A DNA stretch of 11,389 bases, from the NCBI GenBank assembly GCA_900321795.1, contig ONXO01000106.1:1-11389 (forward strand), in the 5' to 3' direction. This DNA comes from an uncultured Eubacteriales bacterium (GTDB lineage: Bacteria; Bacillota_I; Bacilli_A; RF39; UBA660). Position numbers and translations under genes: made by a program. Positions 1-4,999 of this stretch are shown here, one piece after another; within the stretch, counting starts at the first letter, position 1, and every line of letters starts with the position of its first letter. Below the pieces are notes generated by a model. That model saw nothing but the letters and a program-made list of their open reading frames with translations. It had not been told where the DNA came from and did not search any database.

Positions 1-1
1 A

Positions 2-91
2 TCTGATGTTATTATTGTAAATAGATTAGATGAAAATGTTAAAGATGTAGAAGATAAAGTATATACAAGAGATTTATTTGCAAGAGACTAA
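2..91 (+). CDS. C-terminal end of an unidentified protein (5' truncated)
   Basis: An open frame enters from the left edge (codons in register with position 2) and ends at TAA 89-91, giving the last 29 residues of a protein. The tail is charged, contains the string VNRLDENVKDVEDKVYTRD, and ends FARD. It is followed at once by a rho-independent terminator, which supports a genuine gene end. I do not recognise the family from this fragment and assign no function. Confidence 0.6.
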   Translation, partial: SDVIIVNRLDENVKDVEDKVYTRDLFARD

Positions 92-94
92 TAT

Positions 95-120
95 AAGACT
101 ATTTAACGATAGTCTTTTGC
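95..120 (+). terminator. Rho-independent terminator after the truncated first gene
   Basis: An 8-bp perfect stem, AAGACTAT (95-102) with ATAGTCTT (109-116), has a 6-base loop and runs into a T-rich stretch. It starts three bases after the stop at 91. The T tract also supplies the -35 box of the next promoter. Confidence 0.75.
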
Positions 121-145
121 TTTATATAAAACTATGTAGTATAAT
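117..145 (+). promoter_or_regulatory. Sigma-A-type promoter for the Abi-alpha/VanZ pair
   Basis: TTGCTT (117-122) and a perfect TATAAT (140-145) are 17 bases apart. The start of transcription would fall near 152, very close to the AGGAG at 152-156, so the 5' leader would be extremely short. Confidence 0.65.
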
Positions 146-163
146 GCTTTTAGGAGAGTAAAG

Positions 164-967
164 ATGAACGAACAAGAATTTACAATAGTTAAAGAAGTGA
201 GCAAAGAACTTGCTAAAGATGTATATAATGATGGGGCTAAAAAAAGTGTTCAGCAAGCTGGTGAAATAGTTGAATCTGTTGTTGGTTTATTCAATAATGT
301 AGTTTTATATCCAATAAAAAAAGCTAATGTTTATTTTAAGCATAAATTAGAGGATTTTAAAGATGAACTAGAAAATAGAGTTAAAACTATACCTGAGGAT
401 AAATTAATAGAACCAGATTTAATGATAGCTGGGCCAACTCTAGAGGCACTTAAATATACATTTGATAAGAAAGAGCTTAAGAATATGTATTTGAATTTAC
501 TAACTGCTTCTATGAATGTGGAAAGTAAAAACAATGCTCATCCAGGATATGTAGATATTATAAGGCAATTAACACCATTAGATGCAAAAGTATTTAAGAT
601 AATATATGAGAAAGGACAAGTAGCTTGTGTTCATCCAATACTTAGAATAGATAATAGTGTAAAAGTATATGTAAATATCTATCCGAATTATTTAGTGGAA
701 GAAGTACTTGGATTATCTGATGAATTTAGTTTATCTTCTTCTTTATCAAATTTAATAAGATTAGGGCTTGTTACATATGAAGAAAAAGAAATTAAATCTT
801 ATAATTATGAAAGATTTAAATCTTTTGATATATTAGTAAATAATAAAAAGGCAATGGATGATAGTAACTTATATGAAGGAAATGGTATTACTACTACAAT
901 TGATTATAATAATGGAGTTATAAAACTTGATGATTTTGGCAAGAAGTTTGCTAATGTGTGCTTATAA
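164..967 (+). CDS. DUF4393 / Abi-alpha family protein
   Basis: This 267-residue protein resembles the DUF4393 family, which Pfam names abortive infection alpha. Seen in the sequence: a charged helical N-terminus; the segment around residues 76-100 (IPEDKL, EPDL, AGPTLEALKY); and the most telling block at 126-144, HPGYVDIIRQLTPLDAKVF. The C-terminal third looks like a winged-helix-like region (SLSNLIRLGLV, 193-203) and ends in DDFGKKFANVCL, matching the LTxxGxxFxxxC-type ending I associate with the family. There is no signal peptide or obvious membrane helix. AGGAG at 152-156 lies 7 bases before the ATG. The family name suggests a role in phage defence by altruistic shutdown, but many members are uncharacterised, so the role is an inference. 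A VanZ-like gene follows after 13 bases, probably in the same transcript. Confidence 0.75.
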   Translation: MNEQEFTIVKEVSKELAKDVYNDGAKKSVQQAGEIVESVVGLFNNVVLYPIKKANVYFKHKLEDFKDELENRVKTIPEDKLIEPDLMIAGPTLEALKYTFDKKELKNMYLNLLTASMNVESKNNAHPGYVDIIRQLTPLDAKVFKIIYEKGQVACVHPILRIDNSVKVYVNIYPNYLVEEVLGLSDEFSLSSSLSNLIRLGLVTYEEKEIKSYNYERFKSFDILVNNKKAMDDSNLYEGNGITTTIDYNNGVIKLDDFGKKFANVCL

Positions 968-980
968 ATAGGAGATATTT

Positions 981-1445
981 ATGAAAAAAATAATAAACAT
1001 AATTATATTAATTTTATGGATGATAATGATATTTTTCTTTTCTAGTCAAGGTGGGAAAGAATCCGGATCATTAAGCACTGGAATAATTGAATATACTGTT
1101 AAGACTTACTATGGTGTTACTGGAGCGGATGTTACTAAAGAAAAACTAGAAAATGCTGTTACTTCTTTTAGTAAAGTCATTAGAAAAACAGCTCACTTTC
1201 TAGAGTATTTAGTATTGGGACTTTTAATACTTAATGTTATTAAAGATTATAGAATTATTGGCTATAAAGAATTAATGATAACTTTAGCGTTATGCTGTTT
1301 ATATGCTAGTAGTGACGAACTGCACCAGATATATGTTCCTGGAAGAAGTGGAGAAGTTAAAGATGTTATTCTTGATACATTTGGTAGTTTAACAGGGATT
1401 ATTATTTATAAATCATTTAGGAAAAAGACTATTAGAGGAAGCTAG
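981..1445 (+). CDS. VanZ family membrane protein
   Basis: This 154-residue integral membrane protein belongs to the VanZ-like family. Diagnostic residues are SSQ after the first helix (21-23), RKTAHFLEYLVLG (68-80), and SSDELHQIYVPGR (110-122) followed by DVILDTFGSLTGI (128-140). Hydrophobic segments lie at about 4-20, 73-87, 99-109 and 130-143, giving a four-helix layout with the conserved polar motifs near the membrane ends. VanZ of enterococcal glycopeptide-resistance clusters gives low-level teicoplanin resistance. Most homologues are stand-alone and of unknown function, so no resistance role should be read from this gene. AGGAG at 971-975 sets the start. It sits 13 bases behind the DUF4393 gene and ends in TAG, the only non-TAA stop in the window. 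I see no clear terminator after it. Confidence 0.9.
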   Translation: MKKIINIIILILWMIMIFFFSSQGGKESGSLSTGIIEYTVKTYYGVTGADVTKEKLENAVTSFSKVIRKTAHFLEYLVLGLLILNVIKDYRIIGYKELMITLALCCLYASSDELHQIYVPGRSGEVKDVILDTFGSLTGIIIYKSFRKKTIRGS

Positions 1446-1481
1446 CAGTTTTAATTAAATATATTAAAATACTAAAAAATA

Positions 1482-1490
1482 TGTTAAAAT
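1482..1490 (+). promoter_or_regulatory. Extended -10 promoter for the cytidylyltransferase-oxidoreductase gene
   Basis: TGT followed by TAAAAT (1482-1490) is an extended -10 element 35 bases before the GTG start. No good -35 box is visible 16-18 bases upstream. GGAGG at 1513-1517 lies 7 bases before GTG 1525 and fixes that start. Confidence 0.45.
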
Positions 1491-1524
1491 ATAAGTAGCA
1501 AAAGTATTTTATGGAGGAATAAAA

Positions 1525-2880
1525 GTGAAAAAAGTAATAACATACGGAACATTTGATTTGTTTCATGAAGGACATTATAATATTTTGAAAAGAGCTAAAG
1601 AATTAGGAGATTATTTAATTGTTGGTGTTACTTCTGATAATTACGATAAGTCAAGAGGAAAGTTAAATGTAAAGCAATCTTTAGTAGAAAGAATTGAGAA
1701 TGTAAAAAAATCGGGCTTTGCTGATGAAATTATAGTAGAGGAATATTTGGGTCAAAAAATTGAGGATATTAAGAAATATAATGTAGACGTTTTTGTTATT
1801 GGATCTGATTGGTATGGCAAGTTTGATTATCTTAATGAGTTTTGTGAAGTTATCTATTTAGAAAGAACTAAAGGCATATCTAGCACAAAGTTAAGAAACA
1901 GTGAAAGAGGTATTCTTAATATTGGATGTGTAGGAGCAGGTCGTATAGCTAAACGTATGATAGCTGAATCAAAATTTGTAAGTGGCATTAATTTTGATTA
2001 TGTTTATGGAAGAAATGAAGAAAAAATAAAAAAATTTGCTGAAGACAATTATTTAAGTGGTTATACTACTAGTTATGATGAATTGTTAAATAAAGTAGAT
2101 GCTGTATATATAGCAACTCCTCATCCAACACATTATGAATATGTAAAAAAAGCTATTTTAAGTAAAAAGCATGTTTTATGTGAAAAGCCGATGACTTTAA
2201 GTGCTTCTCAAACAAAAGAATTATTTGAGTTAGCTAAAGCTAATGATGTTGTATTATATGAAGCAATTAAAACTTCATATTCACCTGCTTTTAAAAGATT
2301 AATTCCTTTCGCTAAAAGTGGTGTTATAGGAAACATTAAAGATGTTGATGCAACATTTACTAAACTACTTAGTGATTATTCATTAAGAGAATTTGACCCT
2401 AATCAAGGTGGCGGAAGTGTAAATGAATTAATTACTTATCCACTTATTGCAATTTTTAAGTTATTAGGTACTAAATATGAAAACATTGATTTTTTCACAT
2501 GTATAGGTAAGACTAATGTTGATGAATATAGTAAAGTTGTATTAAAATACAAAGATTCAGTAGCTACTGCTTCAGTGGGAATAGGTGTAAAGAAAGATGG
2601 AAATTTAACGATTTCTGGTACAAAAGGTTATATATTTGTACCAGCACCTTGGTGGAAAACAGAATTTTTTGAAGTCAATTTTGAAGATCAGTCATTAAAT
2701 GAAAAGTATTATTATAAATTTAATGGTGATGGACTAAGATATGAATTAACGGATTTTTATATGTCAATAGTTAATAAAAAAGATAATATAGTTGTAGATG
2801 AAGAAGAAAGCATTGCAATAGCTAGAGTAATTGAACAATTTAATCAATATTTGAATGAAAAAATTAATAATAAACTTTAA
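1525..2880 (+). CDS. Fused TagD-like cytidylyltransferase / Gfo-Idh-MocA oxidoreductase
   Basis: This 451-residue two-domain protein starts at GTG. Residues 1-126 are a glycerol-3-phosphate cytidylyltransferase-type nucleotidyltransferase: YGTFDLFHEGH (7-17) has the HxGH signature, and RTKGISSTKLR (114-124) matches the RTxGISTT motif of TagD. From about residue 130 a Gfo/Idh/MocA NAD(P)-dependent oxidoreductase begins: Rossmann loop GCVGAGRIA (134-142), ATPHPTHY (197-204) and EKP (220-222) with the usual catalytic-type lysine K221. The common GGG...D..xY helix motif reads GGGSVNELITYPL here (295-307), so the acidic position is altered. The joined activities suggest making a CDP-activated polyol, as TarI plus TarJ do for CDP-ribitol, with CDP-glycerol as an alternative. 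The substrate is not determined by sequence. A terminator follows the gene. The fold assignments are firm and the pathway is inference. Confidence 0.88.
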   Translation: MKKVITYGTFDLFHEGHYNILKRAKELGDYLIVGVTSDNYDKSRGKLNVKQSLVERIENVKKSGFADEIIVEEYLGQKIEDIKKYNVDVFVIGSDWYGKFDYLNEFCEVIYLERTKGISSTKLRNSERGILNIGCVGAGRIAKRMIAESKFVSGINFDYVYGRNEEKIKKFAEDNYLSGYTTSYDELLNKVDAVYIATPHPTHYEYVKKAILSKKHVLCEKPMTLSASQTKELFELAKANDVVLYEAIKTSYSPAFKRLIPFAKSGVIGNIKDVDATFTKLLSDYSLREFDPNQGGGSVNELITYPLIAIFKLLGTKYENIDFFTCIGKTNVDEYSKVVLKYKDSVATASVGIGVKKDGNLTISGTKGYIFVPAPWWKTEFFEVNFEDQSLNEKYYYKFNGDGLRYELTDFYMSIVNKKDNIVVDEEESIAIARVIEQFNQYLNEKINNKL

Positions 2881-2886
2881 TAACAG

Positions 2887-2915
2887 AGAAAAAAACTAAT
2901 AAGTTTTTTTTCTTT
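2887..2915 (+). terminator. Rho-independent terminator after the fusion gene
   Basis: Positions 2887-2897 (AG, seven A, CT) pair with 2902-2913 (AG, eight T, CT) around a 4-base AATA loop, with one T unpaired. The stem starts 6 bases after the stop of the fusion gene. It is weak because it is almost all A-T, but it is well placed. Confidence 0.55.
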
Positions 2916-2918
2916 GTG

Positions 2919-2924
2919 TATAAT
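2919..2924 (+). promoter_or_regulatory. -10 box abutting a small ORF
   Basis: A perfect TATAAT is preceded by TGTG. No convincing -35 is seen (2896-2901 reads CTAATA and lies in the terminator). The predicted start of transcription, about 6-7 bases downstream, coincides with ATG 2931, which would make that ORF leaderless. Confidence 0.4.
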
Positions 2925-2930
2925 AATAGT

Positions 2931-3068
2931 ATGAGTATTATAGTATTATTTATTTGTGGTATATCTTTTGTTTTATGGTGTTTTTTAAAAGCATCATCTA
3001 TTGCTGATGAGTTAGATGAAAACATGAAAATAAATTCAAATTTACAAAAGAGAAGAAATGATATATAA
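2931..3068 (+). CDS. Putative 45-residue single-pass membrane miniprotein
   Basis: ATG 2931 opens a 45-codon frame ending TAA 3066-3068. Residues 2-19 are strongly hydrophobic (SIIVLFICGISFVLWCFL) and the rest is a charged, helix-prone tail (ASSIADELDE, NLQKRRND). This is the layout of a one-helix membrane peptide with a cytoplasmic tail. No Shine-Dalgarno precedes the ATG. Instead a TATAAT lies 6 bases upstream, which suggests leaderless translation. Transcription would continue into the gene at 3092, 23 bases later, which does have a strong ribosome binding site. I do not recognise a family. The clear amphipathic division of the translation, rather than homology, is the reason to call it. 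Confidence 0.5.
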   Translation: MSIIVLFICGISFVLWCFLKASSIADELDENMKINSNLQKRRNDI

Positions 3069-3091
3069 TTCTTCTTACGGGGGATATTTGT

Positions 3092-3883
3092 ATGCATAAT
3101 AATACGGTAAATGAATTTTTAAAGAGAAATAATATTAATGAAGAAGAAATAAAAAGGCAAATTAGTACTAAGAATCTTAGTATCCATGATTATAATGATA
3201 TTTTTTATAACTATGGTAAGTATTATAATTATATAATTAATAAGGTAAGTATTGGTGATATAATAGGCTATAATTATGAATGGAGAGACATACCAAGTGA
3301 TTTATTTGAGTCTTTAGATAAGCTCTTTGATGCTAATGGGGGTAATTATCTTTGCAGAAGTGTTCCCAATTTATATAAAACACCTGAAGAAATGCTTTCA
3401 AGTGATAGTTTTAAAAATGAAATTATGGATTTAATCAATTTAAGTGATAATAATGATGTATTGGTTATTGGTGATAATGGAATACATAGGTATACAGTAC
3501 TTAAGATATTGTTCTTAAAAGAATTAGTAGAAAACAAAAAAACTTTAAAAGAATTAAAAGATAAATATACAGTTTTGGCTAGAGTTTCAACAATAGATAG
3601 ATTAAAAACTTACTCTAATTTTATAGTTAGTAATCTGCTGGGTTTAAGATTAAATTTAGAAAAGATAGGATATTTTCAAAGCACGGGAAACTGTTATATT
3701 ATTGGAAAAGATTTTAACAAGCTATATACTGATCAAGAACTTAGGGAATATATAAAAGTATTAATTAAAAATAATGTTGATTTTGTTAGTAAGTATTCTA
3801 ATAATACAGATTTTATGAATTTTATAGAAAATGAATTAAATATTAACATAGAAAATGCTTCTTTAAAAAAACTATTGATATAA
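3092..3883 (+). CDS. Uncharacterised protein with a possible ParB/Srx-like core
   Basis: This is a 263-residue soluble protein with no signal peptide. A polar helical N-terminus (1-50) is followed by KVSIGDIIGYNYEWRDIP (51-68), where ParB-like domains carry their first strand, then LFESLDKL, and then DVLVIGDNGIHRYTVLKILF (122-141). The GDNGIHRY box (127-134) resembles the GxHR phosphate-binding motif of ParB/Srx-fold proteins. A further strand (YTVLARV, 159-165) would complete that topology. The C-terminal 90 residues are helical and match nothing I know. The ribosome binding site is GGGGGA at 3079-3084, 7 bases before ATG. No parA, partition site or restriction gene is adjacent, so plasmid partitioning is not implied. 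The domain suggestion is tentative. Confidence 0.75.
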   Translation: MHNNTVNEFLKRNNINEEEIKRQISTKNLSIHDYNDIFYNYGKYYNYIINKVSIGDIIGYNYEWRDIPSDLFESLDKLFDANGGNYLCRSVPNLYKTPEEMLSSDSFKNEIMDLINLSDNNDVLVIGDNGIHRYTVLKILFLKELVENKKTLKELKDKYTVLARVSTIDRLKTYSNFIVSNLLGLRLNLEKIGYFQSTGNCYIIGKDFNKLYTDQELREYIKVLIKNNVDFVSKYSNNTDFMNFIENELNINIENASLKKLLI

Positions 3884-3886
3884 TAC

Positions 3887-3915
3887 TTGATTTATTGTAT
3901 TTAATTTGGTATAAT
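3887..3915 (+). promoter_or_regulatory. Strong promoter for the 180-residue orphan gene
   Basis: TTGATT (3887-3892), a 17-base spacer, then extended -10 TGGTATAAT (3907-3915). It starts just after the stop at 3883. GGGGAG at 3931-3936 then precedes ATG 3942 by 5 bases. With its own promoter and, downstream, its own terminator, the gene appears monocistronic. Confidence 0.75.
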
Positions 3916-3941
3916 AAGTAGCAATTTGGTGGGGAGAATAT

Positions 3942-4484
3942 ATGGATAATAATGATTCTATTTTATTAGAAAATTTCTTTAATATTAAGCAATATGATAA
4001 TAAATATCCTAATTATAGCTTATTAAATAATACTTTATGTGTATTACTTAATAGTATTGAATTTACTAATACAGGGCTTAAAATTTCTAATAATGTAAAT
4101 AAAACTAATTTAATTCAATTAACAGTTAATTCTATGAATATTGAAAACAGCTTAGTTTACATATCTGGAATGTATAATGTAAGTGATGGAATTAAAAATG
4201 AAGCTAGGTGTTTTACAGGTAATATATTGTGGGTTAATTATGGATTAGAACAAGAAACATTTTTAGATTTAAATATTACAAGATTCTTGCAAGGATATGA
4301 AGAAACTGTTGATTTGAAAGAACACTTTAAGTACATACCTTATACTGAATGTACTCATAGAGATTATAATTATTTAGGATATAAATCAAATTGTAACGAA
4401 ATGGTAGTATTAAGAAAAGATGACTCTGAAGAATTTTTAGAAGAGCAATTAAAATTAATTAAAAAAAGAGTTAAGTGTGAATAA
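3942..4484 (+). CDS. Hypothetical protein, 180 residues
   Basis: I do not recognise this protein. It is Asn-, Tyr- and Leu-rich with no signal peptide or membrane helix. The central part (about residues 45-115) alternates in a way that suggests beta strands (LVYISGMYNV, ARCFTGNILWVNYGL), followed by FKYIPYTECTHRDYNYLGYK (129-148). The C-terminus is a charged helix (EEFLEEQLKLIKKRVK). It carries five cysteines, three of them (about C137, C151, C179) in the C-terminal third, but they show no zinc-ribbon spacing. It has its own promoter and a terminator whose stem contains the last codons, so it is a self-contained unit between the ParB-like gene and the proS leader. Its base composition resembles that of its neighbours. 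Confidence 0.75.
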   Translation: MDNNDSILLENFFNIKQYDNKYPNYSLLNNTLCVLLNSIEFTNTGLKISNNVNKTNLIQLTVNSMNIENSLVYISGMYNVSDGIKNEARCFTGNILWVNYGLEQETFLDLNITRFLQGYEETVDLKEHFKYIPYTECTHRDYNYLGYKSNCNEMVVLRKDDSEEFLEEQLKLIKKRVKCE

Positions 4485-4505
4485 TTTATTCATACTTTCT
4501 TTTAT
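4473..4505 (+). terminator. Terminator overlapping the end of the 180-residue gene
   Basis: An 11-bp stem pairs AAGTGTGAATA (4473-4483) with TATTCATACTT (4487-4497), with one G-U pair and a 3-base loop, followed by TCTTTTATTT. The left arm holds the last codons and the first two bases of the TAA stop (4482-4484). Confidence 0.75.
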
Positions 4506-4506
4506 T

Positions 4507-4515
4507 TGGTAAAAT
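4507..4515 (+). promoter_or_regulatory. Extended -10 promoter of a miniature transcription unit
   Basis: TGG then TAAAAT (4507-4515) is an extended -10 nearly identical in context (TTTGGTA...) to the one at 3907-3915. The -35 position (4487-4492, TATTCA) lies in the preceding terminator arm and is weak. Predicted transcription start is about 4522. Confidence 0.4.
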
Positions 4516-4545
4516 TATTATTGTGATAAATCAAAGGAGGCTATA

Positions 4546-4566
4546 ATGAATCAAATCATAATATAA
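4546..4566 (+). other. Six-codon ORF behind a perfect Shine-Dalgarno (leader peptide or gene remnant)
   Basis: AAAGGAGG (4533-4540) stands 5 bases before ATG 4546, as good a ribosome binding site as any in the window. The frame is only MNQIII and stops at TAA 4564-4566. In the next register, from 4548, the sequence stays open for 14 codons (ESNHNIILEIYKFQ) before TAG, so a frameshifted, decayed gene start is one explanation. A translated leader is another. No longer frame exists up to the T-box promoter. Confidence 0.35.
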
Positions 4567-4636
4567 TTTTAGAAATATATAAGTTTCAGTAGATATAAAA
4601 TAGACAAGTAATTGTATAAAAATTTGATATAGTTTA

Positions 4637-4665
4637 AAAGAAGTTACATTCCACTTTTTTCTTTT
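4637..4665 (+). terminator. Possible weak terminator of the miniature unit
   Basis: AAAGAAGT (4637-4644) pairs with ACTTTTTT (4653-4660) with one G-U pair and an 8-base loop, and runs into CTTTTG. It is A-T dominated and therefore weak. If it is real, the unit starting near 4522 would produce an RNA of roughly 140 bases. Confidence 0.3.
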
Positions 4666-4741
4666 GTTTACTTGTTTTTGTGTGAGTTTATGAAAGTAAA
4701 TTGTATTTAAGTCTTCAAATAATAAAAAGTTACAATTATTA

Positions 4742-4770
4742 TTGCAATTAGAATATTAAAATGATACAAT
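4742..4770 (+). promoter_or_regulatory. Promoter of the proS T-box operon
   Basis: TTGCAA (4742-4747), a 17-base spacer and extended -10 TGATACAAT (4762-4770). Predicted start is about 4777, some 20 bases ahead of T-box stem I. Confidence 0.7.
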
Positions 4771-4795
4771 TTACTTGTAAAAAGGCATGAGAATA

Positions 4796-4977
4796 AATCT
4801 ATAAGCATTTAATTATAGAGAGTTAGCTAATGGTGGAATGCTAATATTAAATAATAGATTTTCCTACTCAATGTAATGGAATATAAAGTATTCCCGGTTA
4901 AAACCGTTATATTAAATAAGATAATTAAAGGATGGTACCGTGCATCAAATGCACTCCTTATGCCATTCTTTTTATTT
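4796..4977 (+). promoter_or_regulatory. T-box riboswitch, proline-specific, controlling proS
   Basis: A T-box leader senses uncharged tRNA(Pro) and allows read-through into proS. Visible parts: the AGAGAG GA-motif and a hairpin TTAGC/GCTAA carrying the GGTGGAA distal element; a specifier candidate CCT at 4863-4865 (Pro codon, followed by the usual A); flanking GCATT (4804-4808) and AATGT (4870-4874) that could close stem I; and stem III CGGTT-AA-AACCG (4895-4906). The antiterminator is textbook: AAGGA (4928-4932) with TCCTT (4955-4959), a 7-base bulge TGGTACC (4933-4939), and GTGCA (4940-4944) with TGCAC (4950-4954). The bulge base after TGG is T, complementary to an A discriminator, which is usual for bacterial tRNA(Pro). 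Other codon registers around the specifier cannot be excluded by eye, but the proS context favours CCT. Confidence 0.93.
4927..4977 (+). terminator. T-box attenuator terminator
   Basis: This alternative fold uses the same bases as the antiterminator. AAAGGATGGTA (4927-4937) pairs with TGCCATTCTTT (4961-4971), 11 pairs with two G-U. After an internal loop the GTGCA/TGCAC stem follows, and the helix ends in a T-rich run. The AAGGA and TGG bases are shared, so the two structures exclude each other. Confidence 0.9.
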
Positions 4978-4999
4978 ATTAAAAAGGAGATGATTTATA

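Noticed and set aside
981..1445. Reading the VanZ-like gene as a glycopeptide resistance determinant
   Set aside because: No vanHAX or vanRS genes are present, and VanZ-family proteins are widespread without any resistance function.
2864..3097. Minus-strand 77-codon frame across the 2881-3091 gap
   Set aside because: It covers a terminator and the plus-strand miniprotein, and its start lies over the 3092 gene start. No minus-strand ribosome binding site is evident. The plus-strand 45-codon frame explains the region better.
4567..4740. A tRNA or CRISPR array in the gap before the T-box
   Set aside because: There is no cloverleaf, no TTCRA-type T-loop motif and no regularly spaced repeat. The short repeats present are AT-rich 9-12-mers with irregular spacing.
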